Positions 57,801 to 62,668 of a DNA stretch of 64,000 nucleotides are shown piece after piece. The stretch is from Lytechinus pictus. Taxonomy: Eukaryota; Echinodermata; Echinoidea; Temnopleuroida; Toxopneustidae. How positions within the stretch are numbered: the first letter of the stretch is position 1; every line of letters starts with the position of its first letter. The stretch lies in NCBI RefSeq assembly GCF_037042905.1, contig NC_087249.1:38183401-38247400 (forward strand). The letters are read 5' to 3'. The notes under the pieces were generated by a model, which did no database searches, was not told the DNA's origin, and saw only the letters and a list, made by a program, of their open reading frames with translations. The position numbers and the translations under genes are program-made.

Positions 57801-58486
57801 TTAAATATTTTTCGAGTTATTGCGCGGAAACCAACTCGCATATTGAATGAGCTGTGACTTTGACCTGCAGACTCTGAATTCGAACTTAGCCTGTATTTTG
57901 GTGTCATCTACCTACACACCAAATTTTTTTTTAATCCATTAAATATTTTTTGAGTTATCGCACGGAAACCAAGTGGGGGGGACAGACGGACAGGGGCAAC
58001 GCTTAATGCCCCCTCCAGACTTCGTCTGCGGGGGCATACAAAATATTGTTCAGGTTTCAAGAAAATCCATCAAAATTTTTTTTTTTTAGTTTGAAAAATC
58101 TTAAACTTGGGGGGGGGGGGGGGTCATATGCAAGTAGCTTCACCATACACCATGTTAAATCTTACTAGGCAGTCGGCATGTTAAATCTTACTAGGCAGTC
58201 GGCATGTGACCAATACATGGGCTTTGTGATCACATTTTTCCAATACACACAACTTTCTAATTCTTGTCCATTTTATTTCAAATGTTCACAAGTCTGTGGC
58301 TCTTAATTTGTTGCATTAATAAAAATGAATATATTGCCCGATTCAAAATGGATAGGAAAAGTTCTCGACATGCTCCTTACCTTTTCTACTTTAGCATATC
58401 GTTTGATGTCAATCTCTTTCCTGCCGTTCTCCTCTAGGAATACAGTATTAACAGCATCATATGCAATCTGACATGCTAGATCAGCC
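18731..58486 (-). CDS. CCT3: CCT3, T-complex protein 1 subunit gamma (partial, 9 exons, N-terminus outside window)
   Basis: CCT3 is one of eight paralogous subunits of the cytosolic TRiC/CCT chaperonin, which folds actin, tubulin and other substrates in an ATP-driven double ring. The nine exons join in frame (106, 150, 133, 82, 99, 187, 141, 132 and 99 bp) to give 375 codons and a stop at 18731-18733. Residue strings that identify the gamma subunit include ENGRKEIDIKRYAKVEK, VTHPRMRRRIENPRILLLD, NITAIRRVRKSDNNRIAR, ACTILLRGASKDVLNEVERN and CLVPGGGAVEMAL. The usual family length is about 545 residues, so roughly 170 residues (the first equatorial part, with the GDGTT nucleotide motif) are missing and should lie beyond 64000. 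All internal junctions have GT donors and AG acceptors and the codon phases agree. The tail after the last conserved helix is short and divergent, as is usual in the family. Identification is very secure. Confidence 0.97.
19118..20035. mobile_element. TTTAA-flanked transposon with inner 18-21-bp tandem repeats
   Basis: The ends GCCCCAGTCACATATAGAC and its inverse lie inside TTTAA (19113-19117 and 20036-20040). Next to both ends are clusters of CACGGACCAACACGTCAGC repeats (19270-19400 and 19790-19850), while the core 19420-19790 is AT-rich. Frames through the repeat clusters are repeat artefacts. The element lies in the last CCT3 intron. Confidence 0.85.
20380..20511 (-). CDS. CCT3: CCT3 exon: C-terminal equatorial domain
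   Basis: This 132-bp phase 0/0 exon encodes AKQADPANFSWGIDGEKGIL, ADMNQLGIWDPYAVKAQTYK and TAIE. The WGIDGEKG and GIWDPYAVK stretches match the gamma-subunit nucleotide-binding C-terminal region. The donor is GTAAGC. Confidence 0.97.
20512..20824. other. CCT3 intron, nothing identified
   Basis: About 310 bp of AT-rich intron between a CCT3 exon and a transposon. Confidence 0.5.
20833..22570. mobile_element. hAT-like non-autonomous element with perfect 8-bp target duplication
   Basis: GTTTTGAT occurs immediately outside both ends (20825-20832 and 22571-22578). The terminal inverted repeat is TAAGCCTGAGTC, and similarity continues through ATCGATT and GTGTTCGA in both arms. An 8-bp duplication is typical of hAT elements. 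The interior has internal direct repeats around TTCATGAATGGAA (21150 and 21600), each followed by GCGCATGCGC, but no recognisable transposase. Confidence 0.85.
21165..21176. promoter_or_regulatory. NRF1-type site in hAT-like element
   Basis: CGCGCATGCGCA contains the palindrome GCGCATGCGC, the core of the NRF1 consensus. A second lies at 21634-21644 in the same element. Confidence 0.5.
22805..23497. mobile_element. Family-1 TGACCT element, short copy
   Basis: Left end AACAAGTGGAGCGCC with GTCTCGCCTGCAA, right end GGCGCCTATAGTCTCGCTC and ATGCAGGCGAGAC. It contains about three monomers instead of the ten in the copy at 2793. It lies in the CCT3 intron between exons 23605 and 20511. Confidence 0.85.
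23605..23745 (-). CDS. CCT3: CCT3 exon: C-terminal equatorial domain
   Basis: This 141-bp phase 0/0 exon encodes 47 residues: ALNEKAKAIKGVQQWPYKAV, ASALEVVPRTLIQNCGGNTI and RTLTALR. ALEVVPRTLIQNCG is the conserved equatorial helix of all CCT subunits. The acceptor follows the pyrimidine-rich TTTCTCTCCTGCCAG. Confidence 0.98.
24123..24309 (-). CDS. CCT3: CCT3 exon: intermediate domain and GGG hinge
   Basis: This is the longest exon in the window (187 bp: one base plus 62 codons). It reads YFTFITECKNPKACTILLRG, ASKDVLNEVERNLMDAMNAA, RNVMQEPCLVPGGGAVEMAL and SH. The RGASKDVLNEVERNL helix and the VPGGGAVE hinge next to the nucleotide pocket are diagnostic of type II chaperonins. The acceptor follows CTCACAG and the donor is GTAAGT. 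Confidence 0.98.
24310..24775. repeat. CCT3 intron with 45-bp tandem repeat and ATC/ACC microsatellite
   Basis: Three units of TTAGGCCCCAAGTCGTAACAG type occur at 24370-24485, followed by a short ATC/ACC-rich microsatellite at 24650-24740. Both lie within a 466-bp intron. Confidence 0.8.
24776..24874 (-). CDS. CCT3: CCT3 exon: apical domain end
   Basis: This 99-bp exon begins with the last base of the split Arg codon, reads ACGATVVNRTDELREEDLGL then GCGLFEIQKIGD, and ends two bases into a Glu codon. The acceptor is TTTAG and the donor GTAAGT. The LREEDLG stretch corresponds to the conserved LREDDVGTGAG region of other gamma subunits. Confidence 0.96.
25145..26149. mobile_element. 1-kb element with CCATGGAGCT inverted ends and TGATA duplications
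   Basis: The inverted end CCATGGAGCT (25145-25154) is matched by AGCTCCATGG (26140-26149). TGATA lies directly outside each end (25140-25144 and 26150-26154). The interior is less AT-rich than the surrounding intron and has no protein I recognise. Confidence 0.72.
26155..26931. other. CCT3 intron with a decayed MITE fragment
   Basis: 26390-26510 is a decayed arm of the TTAA foldback MITE (ATGTCATAACTTTCTT, TTTCTGCATTATG, GATTTTTCTCTACTTATTCA). The rest is AT-rich intron with no signal. Confidence 0.55.
26932..27013 (-). CDS. CCT3: CCT3 exon: apical domain
   Basis: This 82-bp exon completes the split Asp codon and encodes LAQHYLGKANITAIRRVRKS then DNNRIA, ending two bases into an Arg codon. 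It lies immediately 3' of the 25.9-kb intron; a truncated repeat copy starts only 21 bp upstream of the acceptor (27034), so intron repeats press right up to the splice site. Confidence 0.96.
27034..27296. mobile_element. Truncated family-1 TGACCT element
   Basis: The left terminus AACAAATGGAATCCC with GTCTCGCCTGCATAACGC is present, followed by about one monomer; the right half is missing. Confidence 0.75.
27378..27483. mobile_element. Left end of a family-1 element, split by an 8-kb insertion
   Basis: AACAAGTGGAGCGCTC and GTCTCACCTGCATCACGC mark the left end. The family sequence stops at AATTCA and resumes at 35554 with AATTCATATAATGATACAAT, as in the intact copy near 2898-2920. The intervening 8 kb is therefore a later insertion. 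Confidence 0.8.
28011..28159 (-). repeat. DIRS 3' inverted terminal repeat
   Basis: Inverse of 34208-34357 over about 149 bp with about four differences (for example TGCGCGCGCGCA here against TGCGCACGCGCA there). Its outer extension to 27971 is unique to this end and is copied in the ICR. Confidence 0.92.
28216..28314 (-). repeat. DIRS internal complementary region
   Basis: 28216-28277 is the perfect 62-bp inverse of the element's 3' end (27971-28032); 28274-28314 is the perfect 41-bp inverse of its 5' end (34327-34367). The two parts overlap by ATTT, giving exactly the joined-ends sequence expected of a circle junction. Confidence 0.93.
28430..28700 (-). pseudogene. DIRS tyrosine recombinase remnant
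   Basis: On the minus strand one frame gives NSVQLVVLSREPFAAASRDI then FSLWIVETIKSVGDD, the segment before the active-site box in DIRS recombinases. After a frameshift, RAHD (28548-28559) begins the catalytic box; the expected Arg three residues after His is replaced by Ile. Then follow NILRTAFLALF, a stop, and LKDL, where the family normally has the nucleophilic Tyr a few residues earlier. The protein is broken by a frameshift, a stop and loss of two catalytic residues. The match is by family memory, not by alignment. Confidence 0.72.
31480..32400. repeat. Imperfect tandem repeat of about 240 bp with paired stems
   Basis: Shared cues are CTGAAGCTGACA (32045 and 32310), TGCTCG followed by a GCGT/CGTGTT phrase, and CGACGCCTG(A/G)CC (32118 and 32382). 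The stems change sequence but keep pairing in several places, for example GCAAC/GTTGC at 32103-32117 against GTAAC/GTTAC near 32368-32381. Confidence 0.65.
32587..32980. repeat. Four copies of a hairpin plus GGTTCCACC box
   Basis: ACGTGGA/TCCACGT (32611-32630), CGTGGC/GCCACG (32916-32933) and CGTGGA/TCCACG (32959-32976) share a six-base loop and are followed by GGTTCCACC or GTTTCCACC. The closing pair is A-T in two copies and C-G in one. A fourth copy at 32583-32602 has lost pairing. Confidence 0.7.
33131..34207. other. AT-rich part of the DIRS-like element
   Basis: Long A and T runs (33300-33450), a TTAATTAATCAATCAA low-complexity tract at 33600-33700, and no coding signal. Confidence 0.5.
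34208..34357 (-). repeat. DIRS 5' inverted terminal repeat, probable promoter
   Basis: By the orientation of the recombinase remnant this is the 5' terminal repeat, where DIRS transcription normally starts. TGCGCACGCGCA at 34268-34279 fits the NRF1 consensus YGCGCAYGCGCR and may be a promoter element. The outer extension runs to 34367. Confidence 0.88.
34370..34960. repeat. Purine-rich GAAAGAAAG tract
   Basis: About 590 bp are almost pure purine on the plus strand (AAAGAAAG, GAGAGAGAG). The minus strand gives artefact Phe/Ser/Leu-rich frames. A similar tract at 27820-27965 is the other part of the same host element. Confidence 0.85.
35560..36697. other. CCT3 intron, no gene recognised
   Basis: AT-rich except for a G-rich run at 36495-36560. 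The first 30 bp are the continuation of the family-1 element split at 27483. Confidence 0.45.
36698..36976 (+). CDS. Unrecognised 92-codon frame with a zinc-finger-like start
   Basis: The frame begins MFSCTMCGKRYVHKFEHN, which resembles the first half of a C2H2 finger (C-x2-C-GK-x-Y and a following His), then becomes basic (KMKRKWSKKDF) and ends CACGTHSKGG. No second finger or known family follows. It lies alone in the 25.9-kb intron, without promoter evidence. A fragment of a transposon protein or chance are both possible. Confidence 0.25.
   Translation: MFSCTMCGKRYVHKFEHNMTIGAVLKLQKFTNRLLKMKRKWSKKDFLNFIVPIQRKQHEYLRSQNQLIRTKTTGCACGTHSKGGNSGKPVSQ
36977..37504. other. CCT3 intron, nothing identified
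   Basis: AT-rich sequence up to the C-rich site of the foldback element. Confidence 0.4.
37505..40444. mobile_element. Giant foldback element with tandem-repeat arms
   Basis: Both ends are arrays of CCCACAAATGTAATAA (37512-37685) and its inverse TTATTACATTTGTGGG (40298-40433), about seven units each. Inside, the left arm has about ten units around CTTTTTTCCAGACCCGGTT (37760-38560) and the right arm has their inverse AACCGGGTCTGGAAAAAAG (38950-40230). The two arms meet near 38900 and there is no coding core. Outermost TGTTACACCC and its near-inverse GGGTGCAACA lie between C-runs. The plan of long inverted arms made of short tandem repeats is that of foldback transposons, such as the TU elements described from sea urchin. 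Confidence 0.88.
40955..41333 (-). pseudogene. Broken BED/TTF-type zinc-finger protein of a hAT-like element
   Basis: From an ATG at 41333 the frame reads MASTSSSKSKSQRKQMF, then the finger cysteines in FTARCTVCQCDF. A small deletion near 41195 shifts the frame; the second half, SHGGANDITAHIKRKKH, supplies the finger's histidines in another frame, followed by RAETLMANLMAKGG and a stop. This order (CxxC, SHGG-DI-x2-H-x4-KH, a raised RAE helix) is known from hAT-type transposases and their relatives. The catalytic part is absent, so this is a truncated remnant. Confidence 0.7.
41515..41524. promoter_or_regulatory. NRF1-type site upstream of the BED-finger gene
   Basis: GCGCATGCGC lies about 180 bp before the ATG at 41333 of the minus-strand zinc-finger remnant, a plausible promoter position. 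Confidence 0.5.
42350..44138. mobile_element. TA-flanked transposon with perfect 28-bp terminal inverted repeats
   Basis: 42350-42377 and 44111-44138 are exact inverses, starting CCGTAAGTAACGGTG and continuing TATTAACCGCACC. TA lies outside both (42348-42349 and 44139-44140). A second GGTGCGGTT box follows next to each end. The TA target suggests the Tc1/mariner/pogo group. The 1.8-kb interior has no transposase and includes another dispersed repeat (42630-43270). Confidence 0.85.
42630..43270. repeat. Dispersed repeat, inverted copy at 62690-63180
   Basis: Shared in opposite orientation with 62690-63180: for example the CCATCGAAAAAACAA phrase (42913) against TTGTTGTTTTTTCGATGG (62985), and CAGACTTTTTACTTTCAA with the Ig-like inverse TTTGAAAGTAAAAAGTC. 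Confidence 0.65.
44141..45229. other. CCT3 intron, no gene recognised
   Basis: AT-rich; a short purine-rich GAGAGAGAAAGAGAG tract near 44872. The frames present are not convincing. Confidence 0.4.
45230..45755. mobile_element. Third TGACCT-bearing repeat family
   Basis: Three imperfect 125-bp monomers share TGACCTTGACCTTGTGACCT, AATCAATAGGCTTCCT, GCTAGTATCATACACAC and ATATGAGCCTAGGTTAAG. The right end is CCGGACGGACAGACACCG followed by GTCCTGTCTAGGACGGGCGT. Non-coding. Confidence 0.7.
45897..48547 (-). mobile_element. Helitron-like element 1, with internal 1-kb duplication
   Basis: The minus-strand 3' end has a perfect 8-bp-stem hairpin AATTCGTC-loop-GACGAATT (45906-45926), five bases, then CTAG followed by T (45896-45900). 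This is the Helitron 3' signature (hairpin, CTRR, T). Inside lies a tRNA-like module and two tandem copies (46408 and 47407, period 999 bp) of a 1-kb segment. The 5' end (TC) could not be placed, and there is no Rep/helicase gene, so this is non-autonomous. Confidence 0.65.
46218..46295 (-). repeat. tRNA-derived module in Helitron-like element 1
   Basis: On the minus strand TGGCTCAATGG fits the A box and GGTTCGAGTCC the B box of RNA polymerase III promoters, with normal tRNA spacing. The acceptor stem does not pair (GGGAATA against a GGGGGTG tail), so it is a SINE-like head rather than a working tRNA. Confidence 0.75.
48548..50330 (-). mobile_element. Helitron-like element 2
   Basis: The same 3' end (hairpin 48557-48577, CTAG at 48548-48551 followed by T), tRNA-like module and one copy of the 1-kb segment (from 49060) are present. 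It abuts the first element. At its far side a 57-bp unit ending in the hairpin GGTGATCTGTC/GACAGACCACC is duplicated (50212-50268 and 50269-50325). Confidence 0.65.
48874..48951 (-). repeat. tRNA-derived module in Helitron-like element 2
   Basis: Near-identical copy of 46218-46295. The A box has one change (TCGCTCAATGG); the B box GGTTCGAGTCC is intact. Confidence 0.75.
50331..50600 (-). mobile_element. tRNA-derived SINE
   Basis: The minus-strand head near 50590-50510 has TGGTCTTGTGGTTCTGAC (A-box region) and GGGTTCGAATCC (B box). The body contains AGGTAAATGGGTACCCGGC and AGCGCTTTGTATCC-type phrases and ends in an AGTATTATT-rich tail at 50331. This order is that of a tRNA-head SINE. Confidence 0.8.
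50641..51574. repeat. Repeated GCTCGCGCTTCGCGCTC hairpin motif, else AT-rich intron
   Basis: The motif or close variants occur near 50690, 50815, 50985, 51100 and 51200, about every 110-160 bp, within AT-rich sequence. It matches 282-296 and 401-411 in inverse. Confidence 0.6.
51575..52024. mobile_element. Family-1 TGACCT element, left end missing
   Basis: About two monomers followed by the right terminus (GAGCCTATAGTTTCGCGCTG, then AGCAGGCAAGAC). The left terminus is absent, replaced by unrelated sequence. Confidence 0.75.
52025..52897. other. CCT3 intron, nothing identified
   Basis: AT-rich, no repeat signature and no convincing frame. Confidence 0.45.
52898..53030 (-). CDS. CCT3: CCT3 exon: apical domain
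   Basis: This 133-bp exon (44 codons plus one base) begins TNLEIGNETDFTRILQLEEE and continues YIQRICSEIIALKPDLIFTE then KGIS. The final G joins the next exon to make Asp. The acceptor follows TTATTACAG. The intron after it is the exceptional 25.9-kb one that holds most of the mobile elements in the window. Confidence 0.97.
53328..53580 (-). mobile_element. tRNA-derived SINE-like element with a Helitron-type 3' end
   Basis: The minus-strand head (53490 to 53420) has TGGCCCAGTGGATTAG and GGTTCAAATCC, the A and B boxes. The 3' end is the palindrome ATCTGTCAATTGACAGAT (53335-53352) followed by CTTCTAA and T (53327-53334), again hairpin plus CTRR plus T. Upstream is a TTATATAGCGCC phrase between ATT microsatellites (53490-53575). 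Confidence 0.6.
53755..54950. repeat. 80-bp pyrimidine-rich minisatellite
   Basis: About 15 copies of an 80-bp unit containing TCTCTCCAACTAAGCAAG, TCTTCTCTCACTCACTCAAG and CCCCTCTGTACCTCTCC. The later copies are most alike, which suggests recent expansion there. Nearly all pyrimidine apart from A spacers. Frames across it are repeat artefacts. Confidence 0.92.
54951..55520. other. CCT3 intron, nothing identified
   Basis: Mixed AT-rich sequence with a TGACGTCAGA phrase near 55162. No gene or repeat signature recognised. Confidence 0.4.
55521..55670 (-). CDS. CCT3: CCT3 exon: start of apical domain
   Basis: This 150-bp phase 0/0 exon encodes 50 residues beginning VPGGTIEDSRVLTGVMLNKD and including VTHPRMRRRIENPRILLLD and the end EYKKGESQ. 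It covers the passage from the intermediate into the apical (substrate-binding) domain. The acceptor AG is the complement of 55671-55672; the donor is GTGAGT, directly below 55521. Confidence 0.97.
55758..58036. mobile_element. Family-2 TGACCTTTGACCT element with internal duplication
   Basis: Left end AACTAGAAATTTGACGTGTC and CATACGCCCCCGCTTAA; right end GGACAGACGGACAGGGGCAA and GCTTAATGCCCCCTCC with TGCGGGGGCATA. From 57280 there are five monomers of about 140 bp with AACTCGCATATTTAATGAG, CTGTGACCTTTGACCTGCG, TTCGAACTTAGCCTGTATTT and TGGTGTCATCTACCTACAC. A 418-bp segment is duplicated in tandem upstream. A second copy is at 60130-61660. Non-coding. Confidence 0.8.
56049..56884. repeat. 418-bp tandem duplication
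   Basis: The segment from ATATTACTATGAATTAGATC to ACAGTGACAGGTAT is present twice with a period of 418 bp. I noticed only one substitution (AACAGGGGTGG against AACAGGAGTGG). Confidence 0.92.
58037..58380. other. CCT3 intron with a 15-G run
   Basis: 58109-58123 is an unbroken run of 15 G. CATGTTAAATCTTACTAGGC AGTCGG is repeated directly (58149 onward). No other feature. Confidence 0.6.
58381..58486 (-). CDS. CCT3: CCT3 exon: intermediate domain segment
   Basis: This 106-bp exon is the most upstream one visible. It starts with the last base of a split codon after an AG acceptor (complement of 58487-58488) and ends in a complete Lys codon before a GT donor (58379-58380). It encodes ADLACQIAYDAVNTVFLEEN then GRKEIDIKRYAKVEK, matching gamma-subunit residues around 170-205. 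I searched 58487-64000 on the minus strand for the preceding exon and did not find it. Confidence 0.96.
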
Positions 58487-60129
58487 CTATTAAACAAAGT
58501 CAACAACAACATTATCTCAACACAATGAGGTAACCATGTAAAAAATCATCAGATCTATTTGATTGTTCATTAATCTGTGGTGTTGGCGACTTTTACTCCT
58601 TTACATTTGCCTTTCCGACTTTGTAGGGAAAATGCGTCATTTTCCTTTTTCAGAAATCAAGAGTTCATTCCTTAAGATATATAACATTGATCTCTAAACC
58701 GCTACCACCTCAAAACTCTTTTAAAACATATTATTCCCACCAAAAAATACCCCAGACCATTCAAGTAACAATGAAACATTATGATATTCATTGCCTATAT
58801 TTTTGACTGATAATTATTTTAGGTATTGGTGTGCATCGCTAATCATCCAATCCAGAGCTTTGACTAACAGCGTTACAATGAGGTTGGGTACAAAGTAGTA
58901 ACTGAATGTTGTCACTGTGCAGTTTTGAAATTTTTGAGCATATTTCATCTCTCTTGTACCATTTACTGTTGAAGGTTGACTGAACTTTGCACACACACAA
59001 AAAAAAATATATATATATATATATATATGACTATAAAAGCCTCTGTTGACACCATCAGTCTTACATATATGGATACTTGTGCAAAATTTTTACAATGAAT
59101 GCCTCCAGATATTGGAATAGGTTATACTAATGCAATCTCACAGCCGGGGGGGGGGGGGGGGGGGGGGGCTGATTCTGCCCCCCTGAGATCTCGGCCTTCG
59201 ATCGCGCGAGCGCCGCAAAAATTTGCACGGTGGTAGTAGGAAGCAAAGAAAAAAAATTCAAAGGTGCGGCGGGCAAATTCGCCCCGGAAATGCAGTAAGT
59301 CGCCCTTGAAATCACCCAAAAATCATGTTTATGGGGGCAACAATAAATTTGGAAATCGCCCCCAAAATTATTGCTGCGCGATAACATCTCAGCAGCCCCC
59401 TAGCACCATATGCTAGCCATTTAAAAATCATCCAAACTCCGCACTCAAAATCATGAACAAGCCTTGAAGATAGCAAAGGAGCACAGTTTCAAATTCGCAA
59501 GGTGTGCCACGTTTTTCCATACACATGGTATGGAAAAAAAATCAACGCAACGGTCGGGAAACAGTTGCATGTATAGGGGGTCCATTATGACTATTACCAT
59601 GTGCAATTTCTAATGCACTTTTTTTCCTACAGATATCACAATTCTGTGATAAAATAATTCGAATTTCACAGCAGATAGATCCCAGAGTCTAGTAACCTCG
59701 CATTGGTGAGTTGTCATTCGGCTTTGCTTGTCAAAACGGAGCCTATTAACATCCAAAATAACTTACCCTATTTGTGAATTATAATTCAAAAATCATTTTT
59801 CTAAGAGATGCGGTAAAATATCAGATAATAAATCATCAAACAAGCTCTATCTATTTTACAAGGCCGAAATTCCCAGATCTCTCCGAGTACAAATTTTGAT
59901 AAACTTCATCCTATTCAATTTGATTGAAAAAGATGTCAAAGAACGTCCAGTTAATTTAATACATGAGATGCAAACAATAAACATTAAATAAACAACAATT
60001 AATCAAAATAATCATTTACCAATTAATAACAATGAAGAAAATATAAATAAACATTAAATGAATAAACATTAGATGAATTTGTAAACAAGCAGGACAAACT
60101 GCGATGCAAAACCATGCGTTAAATCATGA
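58487..60129. other. CCT3 intron, low-complexity tracts only
   Basis: Contains an AT microsatellite (59008-59028) and a run of 23 G (59146-59168) followed by GCGCGAGCGCCGC. I found neither the preceding CCT3 exon nor another gene. Confidence 0.5.
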
Positions 60130-61660
60130 AACTAGAAATTTGACTTGTCCAAAGGACACAGATGCCCCTGCTTAAAGGTCAAGTCCACCTCTGAAAAATG
60201 TTGATTTGAATCAATAGAGAAAAATCGGACAAACACAATGCTGAAAATTTCATCAGAATCGGATGTAAAATAAGAAAGTTATGACATTTCAAAGTTTCGC
60301 TTATTTTAAACAAAATAGTTATATGAACGAGCCAGTTACATCCAAATGAGAGAGTCGATGATGTCACTCACTCACTATTTCTTTTGTTTTTTATTGTTTG
60401 AATTATACAATATTTCAATTTTTACGAATGTGATGATTAGGACCTCCTTGCCTGAAGTACAAAATGTTAAAATAATGGAATTCCACGTATTCAGGGAGGA
60501 ATGAAACTTCATTTCACATGACAATGACGAGAAAATCAAAATATTTCATATTTCATATAATAGAATACAAAAGAAATAGTGAGTGAGTGATGTCATCAGT
60601 TCCCTCATTTGCATACCGTCCGAGATGTGCATATAACTATTTTGTGAAATGAAGCGAAACTTTAAAATGTCACAACTTTCTTATTTTACATCCGATTTTG
60701 ATGAAATTTTCAGTGTTATGCTTGTTGAATTTTTCTCTGTTTATTCAAATTAAGTTTCTGTTGGGGTGGACTTGTCCTTTAACGCAATCAAAAATCCATT
60801 CAATACAATTGAACTTAATATCGTGCAGAAACCAATATGCATATATATAATGAACAAATTTAGACCTTTGACCTAAAGACTCATCCTTTCTATAATAATC
60901 TCTGACAGAAGAATATGACAGTCAGGTCATTTGATGTGACCTGACTGTATTTTGGTGTCATCTACCCAGACACCATAATTTTTAAAATCTGGTGAATTTT
61001 GAGTATTTCCAAAGTTATCATGAAGAAACCAACTCGCATATATAATGAGCTGGACCTTTGACCTGCGGAATCCTAATTCGAAATTAGCTGGTATTTTGGT
61101 GTCATCTACCTACACAACCCAATTTTCGTTAATCCGTTAAATATTTCATAAGTTATCATGCGGAAACCAATTTGCATATTTAATGAGCTGTGACCTTTGA
61201 CCTGCGGGCTCCTAATTCGAACTTAGCCTGTATTTTAGTGTCATATACCAACACATCATTTTTTTGTAATGCGTTGAATATTTCATAAGTTATCATGCGG
61301 AAACCAATTCGCATATTTTATGAGCTGTGACCTTTGACCTGCAGACTCCAAATTCGAAATTAGCCTGTATTTTGGTGTCATCTACCTACACCCAAATTTT
61401 TTTTAATCTGTTGAATATTTCATACATGTAAGTTATCATGTGGAAACCAACTCGCATATTTAATGAGCTGTGACCTTTGACCTGCGGACTCCGAATTCAA
61501 ACTTAGCCTGTATTTTGGTGTCATCTACCTACACACCAAATTTTTTTACAATCCATTTAATATTTGTAAACTTATTGCGCGGAAACCAAGTGGGGGGACG
61601 GACGGATGGACGGACAGGGGCAACGCTTAATGCCCCCTCCGGACTTCGTCTGCGGGGGAA
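60130..61660. mobile_element. Family-2 TGACCTTTGACCT element, split by a MITE
   Basis: Left end AACTAGAAATTTGACTTGTC and GATGCCCCTGCTTAA, broken by the MITE at 60176-60778, then continuing with CGCAATCAAAAATCCATTC. Five monomers run from 60860 to 61590, and the right end is GGACGGACAGGGGCAACGC with TGCCCCCTCCGGACTTCG. Confidence 0.82.
60176..60778. mobile_element. TTAA foldback MITE nested in the family-2 element
   Basis: TTAA at 60172-60175 and 60779-60782 flanks the ends GGTCAAGTCCACC and GGGGTGGACTTGTCC. Comparison with 55785-55800 (CCCCCGCTTAACCGATC) gives the empty target site. Confidence 0.9.
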
Positions 61661-61707
61661 TAAAAAAAGAATGGCTCTCAAAAACTGAAAATGGCTCTGG
61701 TAAAATG

Positions 61708-62668
61708 AACAAGTGGAATGCCTCTGGCCGTCTCACCTGCATCACGCGATTCAATATAGCAGCAGTGCTGATTTTGAAAACTACTATAACTCGCACAAGA
61801 TGTTCAGTGATACTTGGTTACTCTTATTTCCACGTTTTATGAACTAGACCAATACACTTATAGAGATATGATGGCAATTCAACAAATACCCCCAACGTGG
61901 CCAAAGTTCTTTGACCTTACATGACCTTTGACCTTGATCATGTGACCTGAAACTCGCACAGGATGTTCAGTGATACTTGATTACTATTATGTCCAAGTTT
62001 TATGAACTAGACCAACACACTTTCAAATTTATGGCTGTAATTCAACAAATACCCCAATTTGGCCAAAGTTCATTGACCCTAAATGACCTTTGACCTTGAT
62101 CATGTGACCTGAAACTTGCACAGGATGTTCAGTGATACTTGATTACTATTATGTCCAAGTTTCATGAATCAGATCCATAAACTTTTAAAGTTATGATGGT
62201 AATTCAACAGATACCCCCAATTCGGCCAAAGTTCATTGACCCTAAATGACCTTTGACCTTGGTCATGTGACGTGAAACTCATGCAGGATGTTCAGTAATA
62301 CTTGATTAACCTTATGTATAAGTTTCATGAACTAGGTCCATATATTTTCTAAGTTATGATGACATTTCAAAAACTTAACCTTGGGTTAAGATTTTGATGT
62401 TGATTCCCCCAACATGGTCTAAGTACATTGACCCTAAATGACCTTTGACCTTGGTCATGTGACATGAAACTCAGGCAGGATGTTCAGTAATACTTGATTA
62501 ACCTTATGGCCAAGTTTCATGAACTAGGTCCATATACTTCACTAAGTTATGCTGTCATTTCAAAAACTTAACCTCAGGTTAAGATTTGGTGTTGACGCCG
62601 ACGCCGCCGTCGCCGTCGGAAAAGCGGCGCCTATAGTCTCACTCTGCTATGCAGGTGAGACAAAAATG
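61708..62668. mobile_element. Family-1 TGACCT element, complete copy
   Basis: Left end AACAAGTGGAATGCC with GTCTCACCTGCATCACGC and right end GGCGCCTATAGTCTCACTC with ATGCAGGTGAGAC. About five monomers lie between. It matches the 2793-4650 copy closely at both ends. Confidence 0.87.
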
